Positions 41,229 to 50,379 of a stretch of 64,000 nt of DNA are shown in pieces. The stretch is from Acetoanaerobium noterae (GTDB taxonomy: Bacteria > Bacillota > Clostridia > Peptostreptococcales > Filifactoraceae). The stretch lies in assembly GCF_900168025.1 (NCBI RefSeq), contig NZ_FUYN01000006.1:124001-188000 (forward strand). Direction: 5' to 3'. Position 1 is the stretch's first letter; each line of letters starts with the position of its first letter. The notes under the pieces were generated by a model. That model did no database searches. It was not told the origin of the DNA and worked only from the letters and a program-made list of their open reading frames with translations. Position numbers and translations under genes: made by a program.

Positions 41229-42965
41229 GTGGAAAAGGAAAACGAACTTATAAGGATTTTAGAAGGCGAGTTTATACGCCCAGTATTTCAGCCCATAGTA
41301 TCACTTCGAACAGGAGATGTCCTAGGCTATGAAGCACTCAGTCGCATAACTCTTCCTGATTCTACACTTAATATAGAAGAATTATTTCATCTAGCTTCTG
41401 AAAGAAAGCGCCTTTGGGAACTAGAAAAGCTCTGCAGAAAGAAAGCTCTAGAAGCAGCTATAGACAAACCTTTAAGAACTAAATTATTTCTCAATGTAGA
41501 TGCAAATATAATTCACGACCCTGACCTTAAAAGCGGATTTACTTGGCAGCAATTAGCTCAGTTTAAAATCGACCCCGAGGATATAGTTTTCGAAATAACA
41601 GAAAAAAACGCTGTAAATTCAGTAGATGTTTTCATCGCTTCAATTGAGCATTATCGAAGCCAGAACTTTAAGATAGGAATAGATGATTTTGGTTCAGGAT
41701 ATTCAGGACTAAACAGAGTCTGTGCTTTTTCTCCAGATTACATCAAGCTAGATATGGATTTGATAAGAGACATAGATAAGGATCCTATAAAAAAATCTGC
41801 CGTGTCTGCAACTATAAACTTTTGCAAGGAGGCAGGAATAAGAGTAATAGCGGAAGGTGTAGAAACACTAGAGGAGCTGAAAGTGCTTATATACCTAGGC
41901 GCAGATTACGCTCAGGGATATTATTTATCAAAACCAAATAGTGAGTTCTTAGCTCCTAACTTCGATACCACATTTCAAATCACTAGCTGTCACAATAAAG
42001 CTAAGCCTCATTCAAAGGGACATATATTTGGAAAAATATCAGAAATTGGAACTGTAAATAAAACCGTTCTATTTAATAAGCCTTCTATTTTAGTTTACGA
42101 TGCCATGAAGGAAGATTCTGCTATATCAGAGTTTTTTGTGGTCGATGAGTCTAATAAAGTATGTGGGATACTTCCTAGGAGGCATATTTTAGAAAAATTC
42201 AGTGGTGAATATGGATACAACCTCAATAAAAAAACTAAAATAAGCGATATCATGATAAAGGATTTTCTAGCAGTAGACGAGGCTATGGGAATAGATGAAG
42301 TTGCAAATCTTTCTATGGAAAGACAAGCTTCATGTATTTACGACTCCGTTGCTGTCACCAGTAATCAAGAATATAAAAGCACTGTTACAGTTAAGGATTT
42401 GCTTCTCGCCGCCGTTTCTCTTCAAGTAAAACGAGCTGCTGACTCCAATCCCCTTACTGGTCTTCCTGGCAATAACCAAATTCAAGAGATGATTATAAAT
42501 ACCTTTGTAAAAACCTCTCCTTGGTCAATTGCTTACTTTGATATGGATAATTTCAAAGCCTACAATGATGCTTATGGTTTTAGCAATGGAGATTTAATGA
42601 TTAAGGCTCTGGCCGATTCCATGAGAAAATGTTGCTATGAAGGTATCTTTATTGGACATATTGGTGGAGATGACTTTGTTGTTATAGTAAATAACCACAA
42701 CGCTCAAGAGCTATGTAGCTACATATGTAAGACCTTTAGAGAAGCTATCTGCTTTTTATACCATCCCGACGACTGGAAAAGAGGATATATAGTTTCTAAA
42801 AACAGGAGCGGCTTTACTCAAACCTTTCCTATCGTGACTCTTTCTATTGCAATAGTTACAAATAAAGCCTTCCAGCCTTCTGATATAGAAGAGCTCTCAA
42901 GTATGATTGCTGAAATCAAGAAAAAATGCAAGCAAACAGATGGAGATGTAATAATAGTCGTATAA
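41229..42965 (+). CDS. EAL-CBS-GGDEF cyclic-di-GMP protein
   Basis: 578 residues from GTG (AGGAGG upstream). Residues 13-240 are an EAL phosphodiesterase domain with Glu35 (YEAL), Asn89, Glu125, Asp152-Asp153, Lys173, Glu209 and Gln229 all present, so cyclic-di-GMP hydrolysis is likely. Two CBS-like units cover about 275-395. The C-terminal GGDEF domain (405-578) has FDMDNFKAYND, but its signature reads GGDDF (479-483), a change at the catalytic glutamate, so it may bind GTP or a ligand without making cyclic-di-GMP. It stands alone, divergent from the channel gene. Confidence 0.9.
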   Translation: MEKENELIRILEGEFIRPVFQPIVSLRTGDVLGYEALSRITLPDSTLNIEELFHLASERKRLWELEKLCRKKALEAAIDKPLRTKLFLNVDANIIHDPDLKSGFTWQQLAQFKIDPEDIVFEITEKNAVNSVDVFIASIEHYRSQNFKIGIDDFGSGYSGLNRVCAFSPDYIKLDMDLIRDIDKDPIKKSAVSATINFCKEAGIRVIAEGVETLEELKVLIYLGADYAQGYYLSKPNSEFLAPNFDTTFQITSCHNKAKPHSKGHIFGKISEIGTVNKTVLFNKPSILVYDAMKEDSAISEFFVVDESNKVCGILPRRHILEKFSGEYGYNLNKKTKISDIMIKDFLAVDEAMGIDEVANLSMERQASCIYDSVAVTSNQEYKSTVTVKDLLLAAVSLQVKRAADSNPLTGLPGNNQIQEMIINTFVKTSPWSIAYFDMDNFKAYNDAYGFSNGDLMIKALADSMRKCCYEGIFIGHIGGDDFVVIVNNHNAQELCSYICKTFREAICFLYHPDDWKRGYIVSKNRSGFTQTFPIVTLSIAIVTNKAFQPSDIEELSSMIAEIKKKCKQTDGDVIIVV

Positions 42966-42967
42966 AA

Positions 42968-44116
42968 CTATAGGCAGGGAAGCCTTATTGATATTATAAA
43001 TTCTCCTTCTTCATGACTTAGGCAATAAATGCTCCCGCTATGTGCCTCAATAATCTTTCTTACTATTGAAAGACCCAAGCCTGCTCCCTGAGAGCTTAGA
43101 TTTTCAGAGCCTTTTAGTCTTGTAAAAGGCTCTGTTAGCATATGTAGATTTTTTAGCTCTATTTTACTCCTATTTGAAAACAAGATATCTACAAAAGCAT
43201 CCTTACGTTTGCATGAAACCTTAAATACAGCTCCTTCTTGATGATATTTCATTACGTTATCCAAAATATTATAAAAAGCTCTTCTTAATTCCATCTCATT
43301 TCCTAATATTAAAATCTCTTCATCTGGTATCTCAAGCTCGGTAGTAAGTCCTTTAAGCTCTAGCTCCCTTAAGTTTTCAATTAATACATTTTTTAATAAC
43401 TCACTAAAATCTACTTTACTACGCTCCAATGAATACTCTGCTGACTCAAGCTTTGCCAGCTCAAATAAATTCATTACTAGATTATTAGCTCTACTTGAAT
43501 TTTCTTTTATTATCTCTAGGTACCTTTTCTGATTATAATCTTTTGTCTCTGATAGCATCATATCAATATAGCCGTCAATGCTCATGAGAGGATTTTTTAA
43601 GTCGTGCGATATATCCAAAATCAAATTTTTTCTTATCTTCTCACTTGCCTGAGTTTTATTTATTTCTTCATTAATTTTATTTGCCATGATAGAAAAAGCT
43701 TCCTTTACCTGAGCAAACTCTGTTATATCTTCCTGATAATCATAAAAATTATAATCTTCATTCCTAATTTTCTGTGTGAGAATCTTCAAATAAGACAAAG
43801 ATTCTTCTAGTTTTTTTGAAGTATATTTAGAATAGATAAAAGTAAATAACCATAAAAGCCCAATAAGCACAATAAAAGACAAAGCAACTGCTATTCCAAC
43901 ACTAGTTGCACTATTTTGATTTTCAAATACAATTAATATATGACTAGCATGAAAATATACGTCTTTATCTTCTAGCCCTTTACCTTCATAGTACTTCTCA
44001 ATGTACCTAATTATTTTAGTAAATCCGACAAACCACATAACTAAAAGAGATATAGTAATAGATAAATATATAGTGTACTTCTTTTTGAAAACATCTGATA
44101 GCGCAACCATCTTCAT
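42968..44116 (-). CDS. Sensor histidine kinase
   Basis: 382 residues: two transmembrane helices (15-32 and 75-96) with a short outside loop, a HAMP-like linker, dimerisation box with His171 (LDISHDLKNPLMS) and an ATP domain with YNILDNVMKYH and GAGLGLSIVRKII. It resembles VanS/BceS-like small sensors. Its response regulator gene (45222-45920) lies upstream with a CPBP protease gene between, all in the minus direction. The G1 box is GAGLGL, normal. It may sense a membrane stress or antibiotic; unknown. Confidence 0.9.
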   Translation of the reverse strand: MKMVALSDVFKKKYTIYLSITISLLVMWFVGFTKIIRYIEKYYEGKGLEDKDVYFHASHILIVFENQNSATSVGIAVALSFIVLIGLLWLFTFIYSKYTSKKLEESLSYLKILTQKIRNEDYNFYDYQEDITEFAQVKEAFSIMANKINEEINKTQASEKIRKNLILDISHDLKNPLMSIDGYIDMMLSETKDYNQKRYLEIIKENSSRANNLVMNLFELAKLESAEYSLERSKVDFSELLKNVLIENLRELELKGLTTELEIPDEEILILGNEMELRRAFYNILDNVMKYHQEGAVFKVSCKRKDAFVDILFSNRSKIELKNLHMLTEPFTRLKGSENLSSQGAGLGLSIVRKIIEAHSGSIYCLSHEEGEFIISIRLPCL

Positions 44117-44158
44117 TTAGTTCACCCATTTCTCTTTTAGTGGTCTATCTGTTCAAAT

Positions 44159-45088
44159 CTACCCAGCTATATTGGCATTATAACTAGCTTCATTCAGCCT
44201 TTTTACTTTTACTTTTCTCATCATAATATAAGCTGAAGCTAATAAACCCAAAGTAAATAATACATACTGGATGCTTTGCGATATAAAATTACTTTGAGTC
44301 ATTACAGTGAGCTTATCCATCTCATATATTATATCTGATGGAATAAAAATATAAAACGATAACTGGGCAAAATCTATAATAGCGTGAACTAAAATCAAGG
44401 CCCAAATATTCTTACATCTAAGATATAATACTGCGCTAAATATCCCAAATGCAGTAGCATATATAACTTGAAACACTATAGCCCATTTATCTGCACCATA
44501 AGTGGCACTGGTTAAGTTAATTAAATGAAAAAGTCCAAAAGGCAGCGCAGATATAATTACAGCCTTATATAGCCCCTTACGTGAATTTCCCCATTTTTCT
44601 AGCATATTAAGAAATATAACTCCTCGACATAAAGTCTCTTCGAACACTCCAATCATAAGGCAGGTTAGGCTTACTAAAAGCGCTAAACCTATTCCTTTAA
44701 AGCTCCAATCGCTCCAACTAAAAACGCCTGCCTCTATGCTGATTTTTAGGGTGTCCATCATAGAATAAGCTACTATTCCCCAGCTAAGCAAAATTACTCC
44801 TAGTCCTAATATTAGACCTTTTTTTAGACCCTTTGTTGTTTTTATTCCTGAAATTTCAAATGTGCCTAAATATATCATCATCGGAAAAGTAAATAATCCA
44901 ATAGCCGCTATTCTTTTTGCATCACTGATTAATAGGTTAAGTGTTGGATTTCCGTTTAAATATAGCTCAAGAGCTTTCTCGCTAGGCATGAGCTTTTCTA
45001 CTGAAAAATAGATTGCGAGAAAAGCTATACAGCTAATCATTGCAGTGATTATGACATGATTTTTTAAAAATTCTTTAGTTTTATTCAT
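44159..45088 (-). CDS. CPBP-family intramembrane metalloprotease
   Basis: 309 residues with eight or so helices. The CPBP/Rce1 motifs are present: VFEETLCRGVIF (EE-x3-R), FGLFHLINL (F-x3-H) and LVHAIIDFAQL (H-x3-D). In Gram-positives such proteins act in bacteriocin immunity or as prenyl-type proteases. It lies between a response regulator and its kinase, an arrangement seen for antibiotic- or peptide-responsive loci. AAGGAG precedes the ATG. Target unknown. Confidence 0.9.
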   Translation of the reverse strand: MNKTKEFLKNHVIITAMISCIAFLAIYFSVEKLMPSEKALELYLNGNPTLNLLISDAKRIAAIGLFTFPMMIYLGTFEISGIKTTKGLKKGLILGLGVILLSWGIVAYSMMDTLKISIEAGVFSWSDWSFKGIGLALLVSLTCLMIGVFEETLCRGVIFLNMLEKWGNSRKGLYKAVIISALPFGLFHLINLTSATYGADKWAIVFQVIYATAFGIFSAVLYLRCKNIWALILVHAIIDFAQLSFYIFIPSDIIYEMDKLTVMTQSNFISQSIQYVLFTLGLLASAYIMMRKVKVKRLNEASYNANIAG

Positions 45089-45177
45089 TTTTATCTCCTT
45101 TTACAATAAGAACTCTACAAATTAATACGATAAAATATTGCCAGTTGGCTCTAGAAACCTTAATTCACAAATAAAAA

Positions 45178-45208
45178 AGCAGCTGATGACACTATCTTAT
45201 CAGCTGCT
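45178..45208 (-). terminator. Terminator after the response regulator gene
   Basis: Perfect 10-bp stem 45178-45187 with 45199-45208, followed on the minus strand by a T-run (complement of 45173-45178). It would partly uncouple the regulator from the protease and kinase genes. Confidence 0.65.
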
Positions 45209-45221
45209 GATTTCATACAAA

Positions 45222-45920
45222 TTAAACGATTCTTACATCAACCTTAAATTTATATCCCAATCCTCTTATAGTATAAATGTATTTTCTATCCTTATTTTCA
45301 ATTTTACTTCTAAGCCTGCTAATAGTAACAGTGATAGTGTTGTCATCAAAATAATATTCATCGTCCCAAACCTGCTTATAGAGTTGCTTCTTAGTTACTA
45401 CTTTATCAGGATTTTTTAAAAAATAAGCTAAAAGCTTAAATTCTTTTGCTAAAAGTTTTATCTCTTTACCGTCAAGGGTGATTTCGCACTTGTCTTCATC
45501 CAATATAAACTCCCCTAGCTGGATATTTTCAGATATTATAGTACAATATCCATCATATATCTTAGTTCTTCTAAGCTGAGCTTCTATTCTAGCTACAAGC
45601 TCATTAATATTGACAGGCTTTACTACATAATCATCTGCACCTATGCCTAGTCCCCATATCTTATCTACATCGTCATTTCTAGCCGATAAGAAAATTACTG
45701 GTATATTACTTGTTTTTCTTATCTCTTTGACTAAACTCAGTCCATCTAGATGAGGCATCATAATATCAGAAACTACAATATCTGCTGACGTACGACTTAG
45801 TAATCTAAGAGCCTCATATCCATCACCAGCAGTAAAAGTTTCATATCCCCTTTTTTTCATAGTCTCATCTATGAGATTTCTAATATCTGCTTCATCCTCC
45901 ACAATCAAAACTTTATACAT
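45222..45920 (-). CDS. OmpR-family response regulator
   Basis: 232 residues from the ATG at 45918-45920 (MYKVLIVEDE), which has GGTGTTGGG upstream; a frame to 45932 is possible. Phospho-acceptor Asp52 (IVVSDIMMPHLDG), Lys in ARNDDVDKI region and a winged helix ending VWDDEYYFDDNTITVTISRL. It pairs with the histidine kinase 1.1 kb downstream. The target of the pair is presumably the CPBP protease gene next to it. Its gene follows the tRNA cluster and a terminator. Confidence 0.92.
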   Translation of the reverse strand: MYKVLIVEDEADIRNLIDETMKKRGYETFTAGDGYEALRLLSRTSADIVVSDIMMPHLDGLSLVKEIRKTSNIPVIFLSARNDDVDKIWGLGIGADDYVVKPVNINELVARIEAQLRRTKIYDGYCTIISENIQLGEFILDEDKCEITLDGKEIKLLAKEFKLLAYFLKNPDKVVTKKQLYKQVWDDEYYFDDNTITVTISRLRSKIENKDRKYIYTIRGLGYKFKVDVRIV

Positions 45921-45962
45921 CCCAACACCCACCTATGTTTTCTTTTTACTTTTTTATACAAC

Positions 45963-45992
45963 AAAAAAGCCCTTGAAATCAAGGACTTTTTT
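45963..45992 (-). terminator. Terminator of the tRNA operon
   Basis: Stem 45963-45975 with 45980-45992 (one mismatch) and a four-base loop; on the minus strand six T residues follow. It lies 28 bases after the last tRNA gene. Confidence 0.75.
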
Positions 45993-46019
45993 GGTACCAT
46001 CAATACTGGATTGATTTAT

Positions 46020-46103
46020 TGGTGCGGATGGAGGGACTTGAACCCCCACGCACAAGGCGCTAGATCCTAAGTCTAGTGCGTCTGCCAATTCCGCCACATC
46101 CGC
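46020..46103 (-). tRNA. tRNA-Leu (anticodon TAG)
   Basis: Acceptor GCGGATG pairs with CATCCGC, the encoded CCA ends at 46020, and the long variable arm is typical for Leu. The anticodon loop CTTAGGA shows TAG, reading CUA. Confidence 0.95.
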
Positions 46104-46106
46104 ATG

Positions 46107-46182
46107 TGGTGGGCCCAACAGGGCTCGAACCTGTGACCCCCTGCTTGTAAGGCAGGTGCTCTCCCAGCTGAGCTATGAGCCC
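46107..46182 (-). tRNA. tRNA-Val (anticodon TAC)
   Basis: 76 nucleotides with encoded CCA. Acceptor GGGCTCA pairs with TGGGCCC (one G-T pair). The anticodon loop CTTACAA gives TAC. Confidence 0.95.
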
Positions 46183-46187
46183 ACAAA

Positions 46188-46262
46188 TGGTGACCCCTAG
46201 GGGAATCGAACCCCTGTTACCGCCGTGAAAGGGCGGTGTCTTGACCGCTTGACCAAGGGGCC
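46188..46262 (-). tRNA. tRNA-Glu (anticodon TTC)
   Basis: 75 nucleotides with encoded CCA. The anticodon arm CCGCC-CTTTCAC-GGCGG shows TTC; acceptor GGCCCCT pairs with AGGGGTC. Confidence 0.95.
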
Positions 46263-46268
46263 TTAAGC

Positions 46269-46344
46269 TGGTGACCCATCCGCGACTCGAACGCGGGACA
46301 CCCTGATTAAAAGTCAGGTGCTCTGCCGACTGAGCTAATGGGTC
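46269..46344 (-). tRNA. tRNA-Lys (anticodon TTT)
   Basis: 76 nucleotides with encoded CCA. Acceptor GACCCAT pairs with ATGGGTC and the anticodon loop CTTTTAA gives TTT. It is the first gene of the four-tRNA operon. tRNA-Lys is a reported target of some PARIS nucleases, which is worth remembering beside the gene at 11 kb. Confidence 0.95.
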
Positions 46345-46392
46345 TTAGTTGGCACTCGTATAATATATCAAAATCAAAAGACATTGTCAATA

Positions 46393-46431
46393 AAAAATTT
46401 AAAAAACCTCTAAGAGGTTTTTTAAATTTTT
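46393..46431 (-). terminator. Terminator of purA
   Basis: Perfect 18-bp stem 46393-46410 with 46414-46431 and a three-base loop, with T-rich ends, 60 bases beyond the purA stop. Confidence 0.8.
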
Positions 46432-46457
46432 GAAGAAATCATATTTTTAGAAGAAAG

Positions 46458-47785
<1,328 letters not shown>

Positions 47786-47947
47786 CTACATACTTCGTAA
47801 TAAGTCGAACTAAACAAATAATATTTTACCAAACATTCGTATTTATAGCAACCTTAGTTTTTTGTTAAGACTTGCCAATCGTTCAATTATAGATGAATAC
47901 TCCTAAGCTTAATAAATTTTTATAAATTTCTATTGACGAAATCAAAT

Positions 47948-48000
47948 ATATCCACATTATCCACAAATAATTCAAGTTATTCTGTGGATAATGTGGATAT
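47948..48000. promoter_or_regulatory. Inverted repeat of DnaA-box-like sequences
   Basis: Perfect 18-bp arms 47948-47965 and 47983-48000. Each arm holds an exact DnaA box (TTATCCACA at 47957-47965, inverted at 47983-47991) and a second 8/9 match. It also overlaps the last codons of the GNAT gene and could serve as its terminator. Confidence 0.6.
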
Positions 48001-48570
48001 CTGCATTTTATAGTAGAGAACTTCTAGCTTATTTCCCTTTTTTCTAAAATATTTCTTGATATGCTTAAAGTCTTCATCTATAAGAGGATTCACTTTTGGA
48101 TTCATAAATTCCCCAAATTGCTGAGCATATTTTTGAAATCCAACTTTCTTATAGGATTTTATAGCTCTTTCATTGTAAGCTGCCACTGTGAGGATCATCT
48201 TTCTATATCCTAGCTCTTTGAAATACCATTTTAATAAAGTAGTAACTGCGTCACTGCCATAGCCTTTAGATAGCTCTCCAGGATCAAACACTATCCCAAG
48301 TTCAGCTCGTTTAAATAGCCTGCTTACATTTCTAAGAGACATATATCCCACCATCTGACCTTGCATATCAAAAACACTAAAGCATCGCTTTAAGCCTTTT
48401 GTTTTAAGCTCAAACCACTGCTGCCTTTCTTCTATATCCATATATGGGAAATTGTAATCGTAAAAAAGTAAATCGTCATGCAAGGACCAGTGGAGCATTT
48501 TTTCCACATCTTCCTTACGCATTGACCTTACACTTACTTTATTTCCCCATAATATAATCTTATCATCCAT
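47977..48570 (-). CDS. GNAT acetyltransferase (RimJ/RimL-like)
   Basis: 197 residues. The N-terminal VSVRSMRKEDVEKMLHW and the acetyl-CoA motif LSKGYGSDAVTTLLKWYF, then ILTVAAYNERAIKSYKKVGF, follow the RimJ/RimL/SpeG-type GNAT fold. Substrate may be a ribosomal protein N-terminus or a polyamine; the sequence does not decide. It starts 9 bases after the dnaB stop, so it is at the end of the gdpP-rplI-dnaB operon. Its stop codon is inside the DnaA-box inverted repeat. Confidence 0.88.
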   Translation of the reverse strand: MDDKIILWGNKVSVRSMRKEDVEKMLHWSLHDDLLFYDYNFPYMDIEERQQWFELKTKGLKRCFSVFDMQGQMVGYMSLRNVSRLFKRAELGIVFDPGELSKGYGSDAVTTLLKWYFKELGYRKMILTVAAYNERAIKSYKKVGFQKYAQQFGEFMNPKVNPLIDEDFKHIKKYFRKKGNKLEVLYYKMQISTLSTE

Positions 48571-48579
48571 ATTAATGCT

Positions 48580-49905
48580 TTACTCCCTCATGTGGGCTAC
48601 ATTGTGAAATAACTGGAACTGTCCAAGCCATGTCAGAGGAACCATACCTGTTTCTCCATGTCTGTGCTTTGCAATAATAACCTCTGCTATGTTTTTTTGG
48701 TCTGAATCCTCGTGATAGTATTCATCTCTGTATAGAAACATAACAAGGTCAGCATCCTGCTCTATGGCTCCTGATTCTCTCAGGTCTGATAGTATAGGTC
48801 TATGATCAGAACGCTGCTCTGGGGCACGCGATAGCTGAGATAGAGCTATTACTGGACATTCTAATTCTTTCGCTAATATTTTTAGTGAACGAGATATCTT
48901 AGATATTTCTTGCTGACGACTTTCTCCTTTTGAATCTGACTCCATAAGCTGAAGGTAATCTATAAGAACCATATCCAGTCCTTTTTCCATTTTAAGCCTT
49001 CTGCATTTTGACCTTAGCTCTACTACGCTTATGCCTGGAGTATCATCTATATAAATATCTGTCTTGGAAAGAACTTCCATTGCAGTTATGACCTTTGGCC
49101 ATTCTTCCTCATCCAGATTTCCATTTTTAAGCTTATTTAGCTCAACTCTACTCTCTGCTGCTATCATCCTTTGAATGAGCTGTTCTTTACTCATCTCCAT
49201 AGAAAATAGAGCTACTTTACAGCTATCCTTAAGAGCTGCATTGTGAGCAATATTTAACGCAAAAGCAGTTTTTCCCATAGCTGGTCTAGCTGCAATAAGC
49301 ACTAAATCAGTTTTTTGAAGCCCATTTGTTTTTCTGTCCAAATCTATAAAGCCAGTAGTAAGACCTGTAATACTTCCTTTATTTCTATACAGCTCTTCCA
49401 ATATTTCATATGCGCTTAGTAGTACCTGTGAAATAGCTGCCATGCTCTTTTGACTTTTAGATTGTGATATATCAAATATGCTTTTTTCAGCCTGTTCTAG
49501 TAGGTCCGCTACTTCATCTTCTCCTGCATAGCTTCGCTCCATTATAAAGCCTGATGCTTTTATAAGCTTACGTAGTATGGATTTTTCTTTTACTATTTCT
49601 GCATACTTGCTTACATGGCGAGTAAAGTCAGGAGCAGTAGAAAGCCCAGTAAGATAAGTTATTCCACCTACCATATCCAGAGATGATCTCTTTTTTAAGC
49701 CTTCAGACAAGGTTATAAGGTCTATAGGCTCGCTTTTTTTGTACAAATCCATCATGCAGTGGAATATCTCTCTGTGAGCATCCTTATAAAAATCATCCTC
49801 TTGAAGTACATCACTTACTACAAGCATTGCTTCTCTATCAATTAAAACACTTCCAAGAACTGATTGCTCAGCTTGGATGGAATGAGGCGGTAATTTCCCC
49901 TCCAT
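48580..49905 (-). CDS. dnaB: Replicative DNA helicase DnaB (DnaC in Bacillus naming)
   Basis: 441 residues. N-terminal domain (1-100, PPHSIQAEQSVLGSVL), linker helix, then the RecA-like motor with Walker A ARPAMGKTAFALN, Walker B GLDMVLIDYLQLM and the arginine-finger segment KHRHGETG near the end. A hexamer unwinds DNA at the fork. Together with the DnaD- and DnaI-like genes at 37.7-40.0 kb, the window holds helicase and loader. It lies 24 bases after rplI. Confidence 0.98.
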   Translation of the reverse strand: MEGKLPPHSIQAEQSVLGSVLIDREAMLVVSDVLQEDDFYKDAHREIFHCMMDLYKKSEPIDLITLSEGLKKRSSLDMVGGITYLTGLSTAPDFTRHVSKYAEIVKEKSILRKLIKASGFIMERSYAGEDEVADLLEQAEKSIFDISQSKSQKSMAAISQVLLSAYEILEELYRNKGSITGLTTGFIDLDRKTNGLQKTDLVLIAARPAMGKTAFALNIAHNAALKDSCKVALFSMEMSKEQLIQRMIAAESRVELNKLKNGNLDEEEWPKVITAMEVLSKTDIYIDDTPGISVVELRSKCRRLKMEKGLDMVLIDYLQLMESDSKGESRQQEISKISRSLKILAKELECPVIALSQLSRAPEQRSDHRPILSDLRESGAIEQDADLVMFLYRDEYYHEDSDQKNIAEVIIAKHRHGETGMVPLTWLGQFQLFHNVAHMRE

Positions 49906-49929
49906 AAGCCTACCTCCTGGATAAGTTGA

Positions 49930-50379
49930 TTAATCCTTTTGCTTTACTTCTACGCGAAACTCAGCAGTAACATTTTGATGAAGCTTAACTGGAACTGTGT
50001 GAGACCCAAGCATTTTTATGTGATCATCTAATAGGATTTTTCTCTTATCTATATCAATTTTATGTTCCTTATTCAGTCTTTCTGCTATGTCCTTTGATGT
50101 AATTGAGCCAAATAACTTACCCCCATCTCCAGCTTTCGAAAACATAGTTACCGTTATAGCTTTTAGCTTTTCTGCTAAATCCTTAGCATCTTGCTCTTCT
50201 TTTTGTTTTTTTAAGCTTTCAGCTGTTTTTTGCTGATTCAAATCGTTTATTGAGCTTGCTGTAGCTTCCTTTGCCACTCCTTTTGGAATTAAGAAGTTAC
50301 GTGCATAGCCATCGCTTACTTCCTTCATTTCGCCTTTTTTAGCTGTTCCCTTTACGTCCTTTAAAAATATAACTTTCAT
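49930..50379 (-). CDS. rplI: 50S ribosomal protein L9
   Basis: 149 residues: [20 protein letters not shown] and [18 protein letters not shown] form the N-terminal rRNA-binding domain, a long helix spans 40-75 and the C-terminal domain ends [16 protein letters not shown]. It binds 23S rRNA near the L1 stalk. It starts immediately after gdpP and precedes dnaB, the usual Firmicute order. Confidence 0.98.
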   Translation of the reverse strand: MKVIFLKDVKGTAKKGEMKEVSDGYARNFLIPKGVAKEATASSINDLNQQKTAESLKKQKEEQDAKDLAEKLKAITVTMFSKAGDGGKLFGSITSKDIAERLNKEHKIDIDKRKILLDDHIKMLGSHTVPVKLHQNVTAEFRVEVKQKD

